Shown: positions 12,438 through 23,149, counted from the first letter of the stretch. The stretch is 64,000 nt of DNA from Cymodocea nodosa (GCA_036874045.1 CM072345.1:3807501-3871500); one strand, 5' to 3'. Notes: generated by a model from the sequence alone, not told the origin. A program made the numbers and translations.

Positions 12438-13526
12438 AAGGCTACTTGAAATGGTAATTTTTCTTTATATGAAGGCCAAAATCTTAATCGTACTCCTTTA
12501 TTTGATGGAATACATTTTGAATATTGGAAATATAGGATGACTATTTTTCTTCAAAGTATAGATCATAAGTTGTGGTTCATGATTTCTAAACCATATACTC
12601 CATTAACTACTCCTTATAATACTTGGACAATTACTAAAAAAGAAAATGAAACTCTGAATGCTAAGGGCTTAAATATTTTATTTTATGCATTAAGTTATGA
12701 ACAGTTCAGTAAAGTGTCGGTATATAAATCTGCTTATGATGTGTGGCATGCATTAGAAGTTTCACATGAAGGTACTTCTCAAGTTAAGGAGACAAAAATA
12801 AACATGTTGATTCATAAGTATGAACTCTTTAAGATGCATGAAGACGAAAATATTTCTAAGATGTTTTCCAGATTTCTTGATATCATAAACTCTTTAAAAT
12901 GTTTAGGAAAGAATTTTGAACAGAAGGATTTGGTGAGGAAAATTCTCAGATCCCTAAGTTCTAAATGGTCTCAGAAAGTAACATCAATTGAGGAATCACG
13001 AGATTTAAATGTTTATACTATGAATGAACTTATAGGAAATTTAACAGCTTATGAAGTTCAATTAAATGAATCACTAAGTCACAACAAACTAAAAATGAAG
13101 AAAGAAATAGCCTTCGAAATTAATTCAGATTCTGATATATCTACTAATTCTGACGAGAATTTGATTTTGCTGACTAGGAAATTCAAGAAAGCATGGAAAG
13201 CTAGGAAACAGCAAAGGAACAAAAATGATAAACCCTCAACGTCAAAATCATTGAATGACAAGAATTCTTCATCCATAAAGTATGTATGTTACAACTATAA
13301 GAAACCTGGACGTCTTTCTCCAGATTGTCCTATGAGGAAAAATGAAAAGCAAAGTAGGACAAATCAGAAGAAGACGGCTCAGAAAACTCAGAAAAAGTTT
13401 TACAAGAAAAAGGCTTTGAAGGTCACTTGGGATGACACGTCTGAAGAGTCTGAATCTGAGGAATCAGCATCAAAATCTTCACATTCAGAAGGAGAACAAG
13501 AGTTAGAAGACGTTGCTCATGTGTGA
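12438..13526 (+). pseudogene. gag: C gag, N-terminal part
   Basis: Copia gag domain followed by a zinc knuckle and a basic/acidic linker. The start codon is lost: the position equal to the ATG of element H (52592) reads AAG at 12438-12440, and a TGA follows at 12447-12449. The knuckle is degenerate, CYNYKKPGRLSPDC, with the second Cys changed to Tyr and the His to Arg, while H keeps CYNCKKPGHLSLDC. The frame stops at 13524-13526, exactly where chloroplast DNA has been inserted. It could not make a working nucleocapsid. Confidence 0.88.
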
Positions 13527-13773
13527 ATCGGGATCCTGATGCATATAGATACAAATGGTCCAATAGGAGCAAGAATTTACAGGAACATTTGGAACATTTC
13601 ATTTCTGAACAGAAGAACCGTTTTCAAGTAGTGTTTGATCGATTACGTATTAATCAATATTCGATTGATTGGTCCGAGGCTATCGACAAAGAAGATTTGT
13701 CTAAGTCACTTTGTTTCTTTTTGTCCAAGTCACTTCTCTTTTTGTCCAAGTCACTTCCTTTTTTCTTTGTGAG
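13526..13773 (+). other. ycf2: Chloroplast ycf2 fragment inserted in gag (NUPT)
   Basis: About 247 bases absent from the same place in H, bounded by direct repeats GTGTG at 13521-13525 and 13773-13777. Conceptual translation reads [13 protein letters not shown], then [20 protein letters not shown], then repeated [17 protein letters not shown] units, which I recognise as the large plastid protein Ycf2. The repeats at the ends are short and may be microhomology from end joining rather than a transposase product. It is a nuclear insert of plastid DNA, not a working gene. Confidence 0.88.
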
Positions 13774-14948
13774 TGTGCTTCATGGCAGATGAGTCTGAGG
13801 TAATATCTGATCCTGAAAGTCATTCAGATTTCAACTTTGATGAATTATTATGTGCTTATCATGCGTTATTACAAAAACTTAAAGTATGTAAACTGGAAAA
13901 TAAGAATATTAGAAAATCTTCATCCATTATGGAAGAAGAAAATTGTTTCCTGTCTACTACTTTAGAAAAGTTTAAATGTGATAATGAAAATCATGCTAGA
14001 GATTTGCAAAAATTTAGATTTAATGAATGTATCTTGCATGAACAAATACAGAATATAAATGCTGAAAAATTAAAGATAGAATCTAAAAATGAAATGTTGA
14101 GAAACAATATAAATAAACTTGAATTAGAGATAGATAAATTAAAACTGAGAGAGCAAGATTTAAATTCTACCATTGAGAAATGGAATTTAAGTCAAACTAA
14201 GTTAGACAAACTAACTAGTACCCCTGCGGTGTCTTATAAATTTGGCTTAGGATTTGATTATCCAGAATATCCTGAATCTCAAGCCAATAAAGGATTTATT
14301 AGTTGCAGTTCAAGTAAATCTAAGACTAAAATTCCTTTTATTATGAAACAAGGTAATAAATATGTAGAAGTAGGTACTTCAAGGGATGAATCATGCAGTA
14401 ATAATATAAATCAATGTGATTTGTCAAATTGTACTTCTAACATGACTATAAATGTTTCTAAAAATCTTGTTTCTTGTTCTGGAAATTCTGTTTCTAATGT
14501 TTCTAAAATTTTAGACAATTGTAGTAAACTGAAAATTCAGAAACCTGAGCATGTAATTCAATACACTAGTATTAGACCAAATACTCATTCTACATGTGAT
14601 AAACCAAAAAATTCTTGTGCAGAAAAAGATTTTGTATGTACAGAAAATTTTAATACAAGTACAAAATCTTGGTATGAACTTACTGAAATGTATAAGCTTG
14701 ACCAAAATAAATTAACAACTGATAAAAATATGATTGGTCTTGATTATACTACATATAAAAACAAAAAGAATAATTGCAAAAGCAATAATGCTATATGTGA
14801 GTATGAAGTTAATGATAAATCAATAGTACTTACAACTAATAAGAATATAAATGATAATGTTAAACTATTTTTAAACAAAAAGAAGAAATATGCGTTTAAT
14901 GAACTTGGTCCTCAACAACATTGGGTACCAAGAAAATGTTTTTCTTAA
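13774..14948 (+). pseudogene. gag: C gag, C-terminal coiled-coil extension
   Basis: Continues gag after the plastid insert. An acidic segment ([16 protein letters not shown]) leads into about 150 residues with heptad-like spacing of L, I, K and E, probably coiled coil. A serine/asparagine-rich stretch follows, and the end is the conserved GPQQHWVPRK tail with TAA at 14946-14948. The tail motif recurs at the end of gag in A1 and F2. The role of this extension in Sirevirus-like elements is not known to me. Confidence 0.8.
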
Positions 14949-14958
14949 TTTGTTGTAG

Positions 14959-16420
14959 GAGGAAACAACATCAAAATGGATCTTGGATAGTGGAGCGTCA
15001 AGTCACATGACCAGACAAAAAGGTCTATTACAAAATTTTACAAATACCATGAAAGGAAGTGTAACATTTGGAAACAAAAGCAAAGATAAATCATAGGTAT
15101 GGGCAATGTTCAAATAACTCCTACTTGTGTTATTTCAAATGCACTATATGTAGAAAACCTAGGATTTAATTTGCTGAGTGTCATAAAACTAACTGACAAT
15201 GGATATTATGTAGTGTTCGAAGATAATGTATGCAAAATAATTGATAAAAATACAGATGAAATTAAGTTTATTGCTAAAAGAAAAGGTTCTGTATGTATTT
15301 TATCTTTACCTTCTGGTGCAGTTGATTTAAATTCATGTTTGCTAGCTGAAACTAGTGATGCATATCTATGGCATAGAAGGATTGGGCATATAAATATGAG
15401 ACTATTACATAAACTATCTAGAAAACATTTAGTGAGAGGTTTACCAAAGATTAAATACTCAAAGAAGTTTATGTGGATAATATAATCTTTGGAGCAACCT
15501 CTGATAAGTTGATAGAAATATTCTCTAAAGAGATGACTAATCAGTTTGAAATGAGTATGATAGGAGAACTTTCATATTTTCTAGGACTTCAAATTAAGCA
15601 AATGGATAAAGGTATATTTTTAAATCAGGAAAAATATGCAGATGAAATGCTTAAGAAATTTAATTTTAATGATACAAGGATTCGAGGAACTCCTATGAGT
15701 ACTGCTTTAAAGTTAGATATTGATGACATAGGAAAATCTATAGATCAAAGAAAATATAGAAGTATGATTAATTCTTTACTTTATTTGACTGCTAGTAGAC
15801 CTGATATTATGTTTGCTGTGTGTGTTTGTGCTAGATTTCAATCTAATCCTAAGAAATCACACTTAATTGCAGTTAAAAGAATATTTAGATATATACAAGG
15901 AACTAAAAATTTCAGACTGTATTATTCTAAGGATAGTTCAATAGATCTTATAGGATATACTGATGTTGATTATGTAGGATCTAAATCTGATAGAAAGAGT
16001 ACCAGTGGCACAAGTCAATTATTGGGAAATAATTTGGTGTCATGGTTTAGAAAAAAGCAAAACTGTGTAGCACTTTCTATTATAGAAGCTGAATATGTTG
16101 CTGCTGCACTGTGTTGCACTCAGATTCTGTGGAAAAGGCAAACTTTAGAAAATTTTGGATTATCTTATGATACAACTGAGATTTATTGTGACAGTAGTTC
16201 TGCAATAAATCTTTCAAAAAATCCTGTATTACATTCAAGAGCAAAACATATAGATGTTAGACATCATTTTCTAAGAGATAACGTAATTAAAGGAAATATT
16301 AAATTAGAATTTGTGTCTAGTAAAAATCAATTAGCTGATATATTTACAAAACCTCTAGACGAAAATACATTATGCAACATTAAATTAAATTTAGGTATTT
16401 GTAGGCTATGTGATGTGTAA
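14959..16420 (+). pseudogene. pol: C pol with integrase and most of reverse transcriptase deleted
   Basis: Opens right after a TAG at 14956-14958. Protease motif DSGASSHMT is near 14987. A stop at about 15093 is followed by the GAG-pre-integrase segment (LWHRRIGHIN near 15367). At about 15470 the sequence jumps from KYSKKF into YVDNIIFGATS of the reverse transcriptase, losing roughly 1.6 kb compared with A1: the integrase core and the first half of RT. Both lost edges contain TATGTG, so a microhomology deletion is likely. YVDD has become YVDN, removing a catalytic Asp. RNase H is complete (CDSSSAINLSKN, ADIFTKPLDEN) to the TAA at 16418-16420. Confidence 0.92.
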
Positions 16421-17997
16421 AATGCTTAAACTCCACATAAAAAGATAAATATTATTGATGATGTTATTCACCTCATAGATATTATATACTTATTATAAAT
16501 ATTTAAACTGCTGCTTAAGATACTATGTATTTATTGTAAAATTATAGTAGTATCTTATTGATTTTAAGTAGTTTATCAATTTTAATGGTTTTTACGATTT
16601 TAAGTGGAAATGTAAATGAAAAACATTAAATACTTCTGACATTCTGAAATTTTGATTAAATGTTTTCTTTGAATCAAGGAAAATGCATATGATCATGCAT
16701 AAATTTAACTTAATTGATTAAACTTGTAGAATAAGTTATATGTAACTCATCTTAAACTGTTAATCAAAAGTATAAGCTTATTGAAACTGATTCATATTCT
16801 CAGTACAATCATAGAAGTAAAAATTGTATGAGATTTGTCTTTTATTGCATCTATATTAATGGAATACATATATACTATGCTTAAAATGAAAAGTGCTTAC
16901 AAAGTGAAAATCTTTGAGAGTTTATTGATCAGTTTGATCACGAGCCTTTTGTACTTGAGCAGATAGGTATGTAAGGATTGTTGTTCTGAAAAAGGATTCT
17001 TTAAATCTGACAACCTAAGGTCCTGATCAGATCTAGGATTGTTGACTGAAAGCTCATTACACGGGTATATTAGAAAGCTCTTGTATTATTCAAGCTTTTC
17101 AAACTAACTTTTAAAGAAAATTATCAATATTTACTGTTTTGAAAAGAAAAAGTTGTTTCATTAATTACAGATATCTTTGAATTGCATATAGTTTATACCA
17201 ATATGACTACTGATTTATTGAATCAACATTAGTACTTTTGAAAACGTTTATTTCAGATACATTCTTTTATTCTCCTTGAATTAATCAAATTGAGTTCAAA
17301 GTTGTGTTTTGATTCATATATAGTAGGAATTGATTCTGGAAATCATTTTTGATGATGTCAGGATAACGGAAGTCTCTGAAAAGAAAATGTAAAAGTATAG
17401 TTATACTTAACATCTATTGTCACTACAAGTATATTTTGTATTTTGATTGACTATATTTGAAGTATATTTGTAGGGGGAGCATTAACAATGTCAAAAACAG
17501 ATTAATATAATTTAAAATACAAATCTTAGTTAATCTGAATTAATGTCCTCTTAAAATCTTGATGAAATAATTTAAAAAGACAAATAAACTATTTTGGATT
17601 CAAACGACAAAATGTTCAAGTAGTTTACTATGTTCTCAAGATAATGTTAAGTTTTAGCATGTGTGTTGTTTTCGAAACGTTTCAGTTGGAAGCATCCGAA
17701 AATTGTTTTAAGTGTACTAACTAGACGTTATGTTAGATAAGGTAACATGTAAAATTGCCTCTAGACAGTGTTTTACTCGTTAGGTTAGTTAACTCAACGA
17801 GTTATACTTGAATATTTCGGGTACTTTGATTGAATAAGCTTTATTCAATATTTATTTTATTTCTAAACCCAACTTCTCTTTACGTTGAGTTATACGCCTA
17901 AAAACCCTATTTAAACACTTATTACACAGGCACTTAGGTTATTTGTAAACTTTGTCAAGAAAATATTTCCCGCTTGTTGCTGTTACAACCTACAACG
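16421..17997 (+). promoter_or_regulatory. C noncoding stretch with internal promoter-like end
   Basis: No gene visible in 16421-17640. GTAGGGGGAGC at 17470-17480 is polypurine-tract-like. Words of the LTR array return near 17775-17810 (ACTCGTTAGGTTAG, AACTCAACGAG) and 17880. A telo-box AAAACCCTA (17901-17909) runs into TATTTAAAC (17908-17916), and the third ORF starts about 85 bases later. The near-identical block CCCATTTAAAC plus telo-box precedes the gypsy G1 third ORF. A second promoter is inferred. Confidence 0.55.
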
Positions 17998-20163
17998 ATG
18001 GTCTCCAACTTCTACAAAGGTCGTGGTAGAGGAAAAGGCAAAAGCAGAAGAGATGCAAAAGGAAAAGAAATAGAGAATACAGACAAGAACTTCAACATAC
18101 TAATGCAAGTATCACATACATGGGTATTCGAAGTAAATATGATAGAGAATACAGAATGAAATGTACTGAGATTGCATTTTTGGAACAATATGCAAAATAT
18201 TTGGAAAAAGGTGTAGGTTCATCAAATAGAACTCCTCAAACTCCTATAAACGGTACAAGACTACATGTATTTGAGGAAGAGCATGAATCAGCTATCCCTA
18301 CTCCTTTATATTCAAAACAAGTAGAATCAGATATTGCTGTAGACAAAACAAAAGTTGATAGTCTTCGAAAGGCTGTTGCAATAGAAAGTGCCTTAGAAGA
18401 ATTAAAGCAGAAAACTTTTATGGAGCAATTTGAAAAGAAAACAGTAATACTTGAAAAGGAGAAACAGAAATGTTATAGAGGAAGGAAAGTCAGAAAAATT
18501 GTCTAAGGAAACAAAGTCTTTTGTAAAAGGAAAATCAGATGAATATTTATTTCCAAAGGACAATGCATGTTTAGACATTGTATCTTATTGTGCATCTGAT
18601 AAACTAATCAGTTCCGAACACACTGAAACTGATGAAGATAATGAGACTTTATTTTCCCTTGCTAGAAAACTTGAGAAGAAATCCACGTCAAATATGAGCT
18701 CAAGTATCTCGATTAGTACAAGTCCTGATGATGTAGAAATTGACAAATCAGAGCATTAGGCACCTGACATTGAACAAGTTATTGCAGATAAAATTGACAA
18801 TGTTGAGGCACTAACTAGTTCAAAGGCTGAATTGTTTGGAGTAGCAGATATTGAAAATGTTAAGACTCCAGAAGAGCAAAAAGTTAACCAGCCTTCTACG
18901 GAATCTATAGAAGCAGAGTTTGAGAATTCACAACATGAATCAATGGAAATATCTGTTGAACAAAATGAACAATTACAGATAGATACACCAGCTGTAGAAT
19001 TTGTGGAAAAATTGTACTCTAAACATTCTATAGAGACTGAACAGATGAATGTTGAGCATATTGACAATGTTCCTAACACTGTTGAAGCTGAAGAATCAAG
19101 CTTACCTGAGCAGCTTCAAGATAATATTTTGGAAGAGGAACAACATGACATTCATTTTGAAGAAGAGGTTCCTGAAGATGAATTAAACTCTGAATCACGG
19201 CTTCAGGTATCACCTTCTTTGTGTACAATATTAAAAATTCAAGGTAATGCAATTCATTTTAGATCTGAAGAAGCATTGCAGAAATACAATAATCTGATTA
19301 CATGTCAGATTCTACATGCTCGTCCAATAAAATTCAGAAATTTGATGGAAATAAGAGATCTGATTGAGTTTCAATGCCTCATTAAATTCTTGCCAGTAGG
19401 AACGAAATGGAAGCAATACACAAAGCTTATTGCAGCTTTTTATAGCAATCTGGACAAGAATGGAAATTTTCTAAAAACTCAAATAAATGAATAGGAGTTT
19501 ATATTGTCTCCTGAATTAATTTTTGAAGTTTTAGGATTAAAGAATGAAGGTGTTGTTATTACCAACAGATTTGACATAATAAGACAACTGGAATGGAACA
19601 TTCAGTCTTTATCAAAATTTCGAGATGTATATTCTGAAATAAGATTAATGGAAAATTTGAATGTAGAGGCAAGGTTTATTGCAAATATATTGCATGCAAA
19701 TTTATTTCAGAGAGTTGGACACAATATGGAAGTCAGCAGAAGTTGTTTATATGCAACTTATAGCTTGCTGAATAGAATTCAAATAAATTGGTTTGATGTT
19801 TTCACTTCTCAACTACAGCATATGAGTTCAAAGTTATTTTATGGTGATGTTGTATGTAGAATCCTTGCAAACCAATTGACTTTATCCGACTGGCCTTCTG
19901 AAACTAAAGGCATGAGAGCATTTAGTGTCAAAGATTTGCAAAAATTCCAGGCCATGCATAAACCTCAACGACAACAACAACAACAACAACCTGATACAGA
20001 CCATATACAACAACAGCAACAAAGTTATTCAGTTCAAGCAGAACAGCAAACCCAGCTACCTCTTGACTTAGATGTAGTGCTTAACGACATCAGAAATGAT
20101 ATTAGGCATCTAGGAGATAAAATATGTAATGCTATAAGTGATATACTTAGGAGGGGCCGATAA
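17998..20163 (+). pseudogene. C third ORF, homologous in copia and gypsy elements
   Basis: Starts at ATG 17998 with a basic RG-rich N terminus (YKGRGRGKGKSRRDAKGKE). An acidic middle follows. A conserved core at about 19200-19900 includes HARPIKFRNL, FYSNL, LSPELIFEVLGLKNEG, ARFIANILHANLFQRVGH, NRIQINWFDVF and KLFYGD. Then come a polyglutamine segment and a helical C terminus. It resembles proteins annotated in plants as putative plant transposon protein; I know no biochemical role. Lesions: a frame change near 18150, a 2-base loss near 18502 relative to E, and TAG at 18757-18759 and 19492-19494 where E has CAG. No signal peptide or membrane segment, so not a clear envelope. Confidence 0.8.
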
Positions 20164-20659
20164 CTGTTTTTGTTTGTTTCTGAATACAAAATGTAATGTT
20201 TGTATTACTTGTTTGATTCAATGAACAATACATTTTTCTATAAATGTGTTCAATTATTATTCTTGTTTACAGAAATCGTTGTTGTAATTCTCTTATATAC
20301 ATATATATATTCTCTGTAATTATCTTTTTGATTAATGACAAAAAGGGGGAGAAATGTTATAAAAAGATGATTATGATCTTAATTGTATATATATATTATA
20401 AAAGGAGATGCTATTTAAATGGTTATTGTAATCTGACAGATGATAATTAGAAAACTGATACTTATATAATTATTGACATCTGAGAGTTTTAGTTCTAAGA
20501 GGTAAAATTTACACAAACAATAGAAATAAGCTTAAATGAACTTAAGTCAACAAACAAGTTTGTTGAATTAAAAGTTAACCCAACGAAGGTACTTTGTTGA
20601 GTTAAACATATTTCATAATTGATTTAATATGGTTTTGTCATCATCAAAAAGGGGGAGAT
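20164..20659 (+). other. C 3' noncoding region with polypurine tracts
   Basis: AAAAAGGGGGAGA at 20646-20658 immediately before the 3' LTR is the plus-strand priming tract. A second copy lies at about 20340-20351. Multiple tracts before the 3' LTR are a known Sirevirus trait. Near 20530-20610 are AACTCAACGAAG-like words. Confidence 0.8.
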
Positions 20660-22271
20660 TGTTGAGTATTTTTGTTTTGATGATGTGTGCTAAATGAAAA
20701 TAATCATATTTGCTCAATTACTATTGCTTGTGAAAAGAAATTAAAATCATCAATTAATACAGAAAAAGCTTACTGATATAAATACTTGTCTGTATTGGAT
20801 CTGAAGTTAATATCTAGTCGTTTCATTGCATTAATTTCTCATTTAGCTAAGCGTTAAGTTAACGTGTGTTTTTATTGAAAAGCATGATATGCTTTAATGT
20901 TATATCTTCTATATCAGAAACAGTGCACGTTTAGACAACTCGTTAAGTTAGAGTTTTGTTTGTGTAGAGGTCACGTGAGAACTCGTTAAGTTAGAGACTT
21001 AAAGGTTAAAATAGGTCACGTGATAACTCGTTAAGTTAGTGAGTAAAAGAAGAGACGAACTCGTTAAGTTAGTGTTATACACGTGGTGAAATTATAAGTT
21101 ACGAATGTTGTATTGTATTACGTGAGGTGCACATGTTTAACTCATTAAGTTAACATAACTAAACGCGTTGAGTTGCTATATTGAATACTAAGGCAACGCG
21201 TTAGGTTAGTGTTATAAACTTAAGTTGTTATTTTTGCACGTGGTAAAATTCTTATTATAAAAACATTTGTTTATTATTGGTTCGTTGAGTTATCATGACA
21301 CAACGGAAATGGTTCGTTGAGTTTTCATAACACAACGGAGATGGTTCGTTGAGATAGCATAACACCACAGACTTAGTTCGTTGAGTTAGCTACAGTACTT
21401 GTCACGTGAAATGGCACATGAGGAACTCGTTAAGTTAGAAATATTAAGTTATATATATACTTGTGTTACTCGTTTAGTTAACATTAAAGTAACGACTTCT
21501 TATTACACTGATGAAAAACTTCTGGACGAGAAAGTTTATTTTGCAGGAAATTTTTCAGAGATCTAAGACTGATGATTAAAGGAAATTCGAAATATAAACG
21601 TGGGTTAGAACGTGTGTGTTTCAATGAAGGAAAAAGAAAAGACGTGGAGAAGTGAAAAACTGGTAGTGGTTAAACATGAAGGATATGCATGGAATGAAGA
21701 TACAGTATAAAAGGCATAGAATTCTCGTTGATCAATTTATCCTTGCACACAAAATGAAAAATCTTTTCAAGGATCAAACCATCCCTGCACACCAAAAGAA
21801 AAATATTTTTCAGGGATCAAAAACACCTTCTCGGGGAAAATCTCTCAAGTGGAAGAAAGTTCAGTGAAGCATAAAAAGATAAGATTTTCGTCACTGAAGA
21901 TTTGAAGTATCAGAAGAAAGCAAATTCAGTGAAGCATGAAAAGACAAGATATTTGTCGCTGAAGAATTACTGAAGAAGAAAAAGAAGAAGAAGAAAGATC
22001 TCAAATAGGGAGAAAAGTTTTAAATTCCGCAAATTAGTTTTCTCTGTTTGTAGTTATGAAATTGTTTAGATGATCCATGGTATCGAAATATAATTGCATC
22101 TACAATTTCTGAGGAGAATTGAATTGTATATTGTAATTGAAACCTTGAATAAAAATGATTTTATGAAAACAATGTCTCGACTTGTTTTTGAGTTTTAAAG
22201 TTTCAATTATATTACAGAAAATATTAGAAATACACAATTCACCCCCTCTTGTGTAGCCATACGATCCTACA
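20660..22271 (+). repeat. C 3' LTR
   Basis: Begins TGTTGAGTAT after the polypurine tract and ends CGATCCTACA before target duplication ATTAT (22272-22276). Contains the same array, a TATAAAAGG box at 21706-21714 and the four leader hairpins. Confidence 0.95.
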
Positions 22272-22333
22272 ATTATGTAGACTTATTTAAATATGTTAAT
22301 TAAGCATACATCTTCAAAATTAAATACCTAACA

Positions 22334-22522
22334 CAACTTAACCTTTCTTTCGGAAGGTTAAACGATAATTCACCGAAAACATTTTAAGTTTCAGATAGTT
22401 ATGGATGTAAGTCACCGAAAAACCCTTTTTCTCATAAAACTAGTGAGACACGTGTCAAGACCTGAAAACATGACTTAAGTTACCTTTTGAATAGTTACGA
22501 CTGTAAGTCTCCGAAAAACTTT
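22334..22522. repeat. LTR-like remnant into which A1 inserted
   Basis: About 190 bases rich in CACCGAAA, CTCCGAAA and GTTA words with one CACGTG, in the style of the F-family LTR. No coding potential and no recognised ends. Its right edge meets the truncated E LTR inside an array word. Confidence 0.45.
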
Positions 22523-23149
22523 AACTCAACGATTCAGTAATAAACAAATATTTTTATAATAAGAATTTTACCACATGAAAAAATAACAACTTAAGTTTAT
22601 ACTACTAACCTAACGCGTTGCCTTAGTGTTCAATATAGCAACTCAATGCGTTTAGTTATGTTAACTTAATGAGTTAAACATGTGCACCTCACGTGATACA
22701 ATATAACATTCGTAACTTATAATTTCACCACGTGTATAACACTAACTTAACGAGTTCGTCTCTTCTTTTACTCACTAACTTAACGAGTTATCACGCGACC
22801 TATTTTAACCTTTAAGCCTCTAACTTAACGAGTTCTCACGTGACCTCTATACAAACAAAACTCTAACTTAACGAGTTGTCTAAATGTGTTCATGATACAG
22901 AAGATATAACTTTAAAACATATCATGCTTTTCAATAAAAACACACGTTAACTTAACGTTTAGTTAAATGAGAAATTAATGCAACGAAACGACTAGTTATT
23001 AACTTAAGATCCAATACAGACAAGTATTTATGTCAGTAAGCTTTTTCTGTATTAATTGATGATTTTAATTTCTTTTCACAAGCAATAGTAATTGAGCAAA
23101 TATGATTATTTTTCATACAGCACACATCATCAAAACAAAATACTCAACA
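22523..23149 (-). repeat. E 3' LTR, U3 part only
   Basis: Matches the U3 of C in reverse, from the AACTCAACGA word to ATACTCAACA. The TATA, leader and U5 parts are missing. Faces the C 3' LTR about 250 bases away in inverted orientation. Confidence 0.88.

Larger units (their letters stand above)
10626..22271 (+). mobile_element. Copia element C, complete insertion with defective pol
   Basis: 11,646 bases, two LTRs of 1613 and 1612 bases, target duplication ATTAT at 10621-10625 and 22272-22276. Order: LTR, tRNA-Met primer site, gag, truncated pol, noncoding, third ORF, polypurine tract, LTR. Pol lacks the integrase core and the first part of reverse transcriptase, and gag carries a chloroplast DNA insertion. 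The element therefore cannot move alone. If the pol deletion predates insertion, proteins must have been supplied in trans; otherwise it is later decay. Confidence 0.95.
1..22333 (-). mobile_element. Copia element A1, partial, carrying two later insertions
   Basis: Minus-strand Ty1/copia element. From high to low coordinate it shows the 5' LTR (7846-10625 plus 22277-22333), a tRNA-Met primer site, gag, pol, a noncoding stretch and the start of a third ORF. The rest, including the 3' LTR, lies outside the window. The 5' LTR was hit by solo LTR B at 8358 and by complete element C at 10626, which explains its split. Most of the internal region has a sister copy, A2, at 40495-48059. Long gag, an ORF after pol and a polypurine tract between pol and that ORF resemble the Sirevirus lineage; the lineage call is inference. 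Confidence 0.85.
7846..22333 (-). repeat. A1 5' LTR, split by insertions B and C
   Basis: The pieces are 7846-8357, 9975-10625 and 22277-22333. Read on the minus strand the LTR begins TGTTAGGT and ends CGATCCTACA next to the primer site. Total about 1.2 kb, matching the A2 LTR at 39288-40494. It carries TAACTNNNCGA words (for example TAACTATTCGA at 10367-10377) and CACGTG boxes in the U3 part around 10000-10560. The intact A2 LTR confirms both empty target sites. Confidence 0.85.

Noticed and set aside
13526..13773. SINE or miniature transposon in C gag
   Set aside because: No terminal inverted repeats or polymerase III boxes; translation matches plastid Ycf2.
17998..20163. Calling the third ORF an envelope gene
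   Set aside because: Position after pol suggests it, but I see no signal peptide, membrane segment or cleavage site in any copy; the same ORF lies before gag in G.
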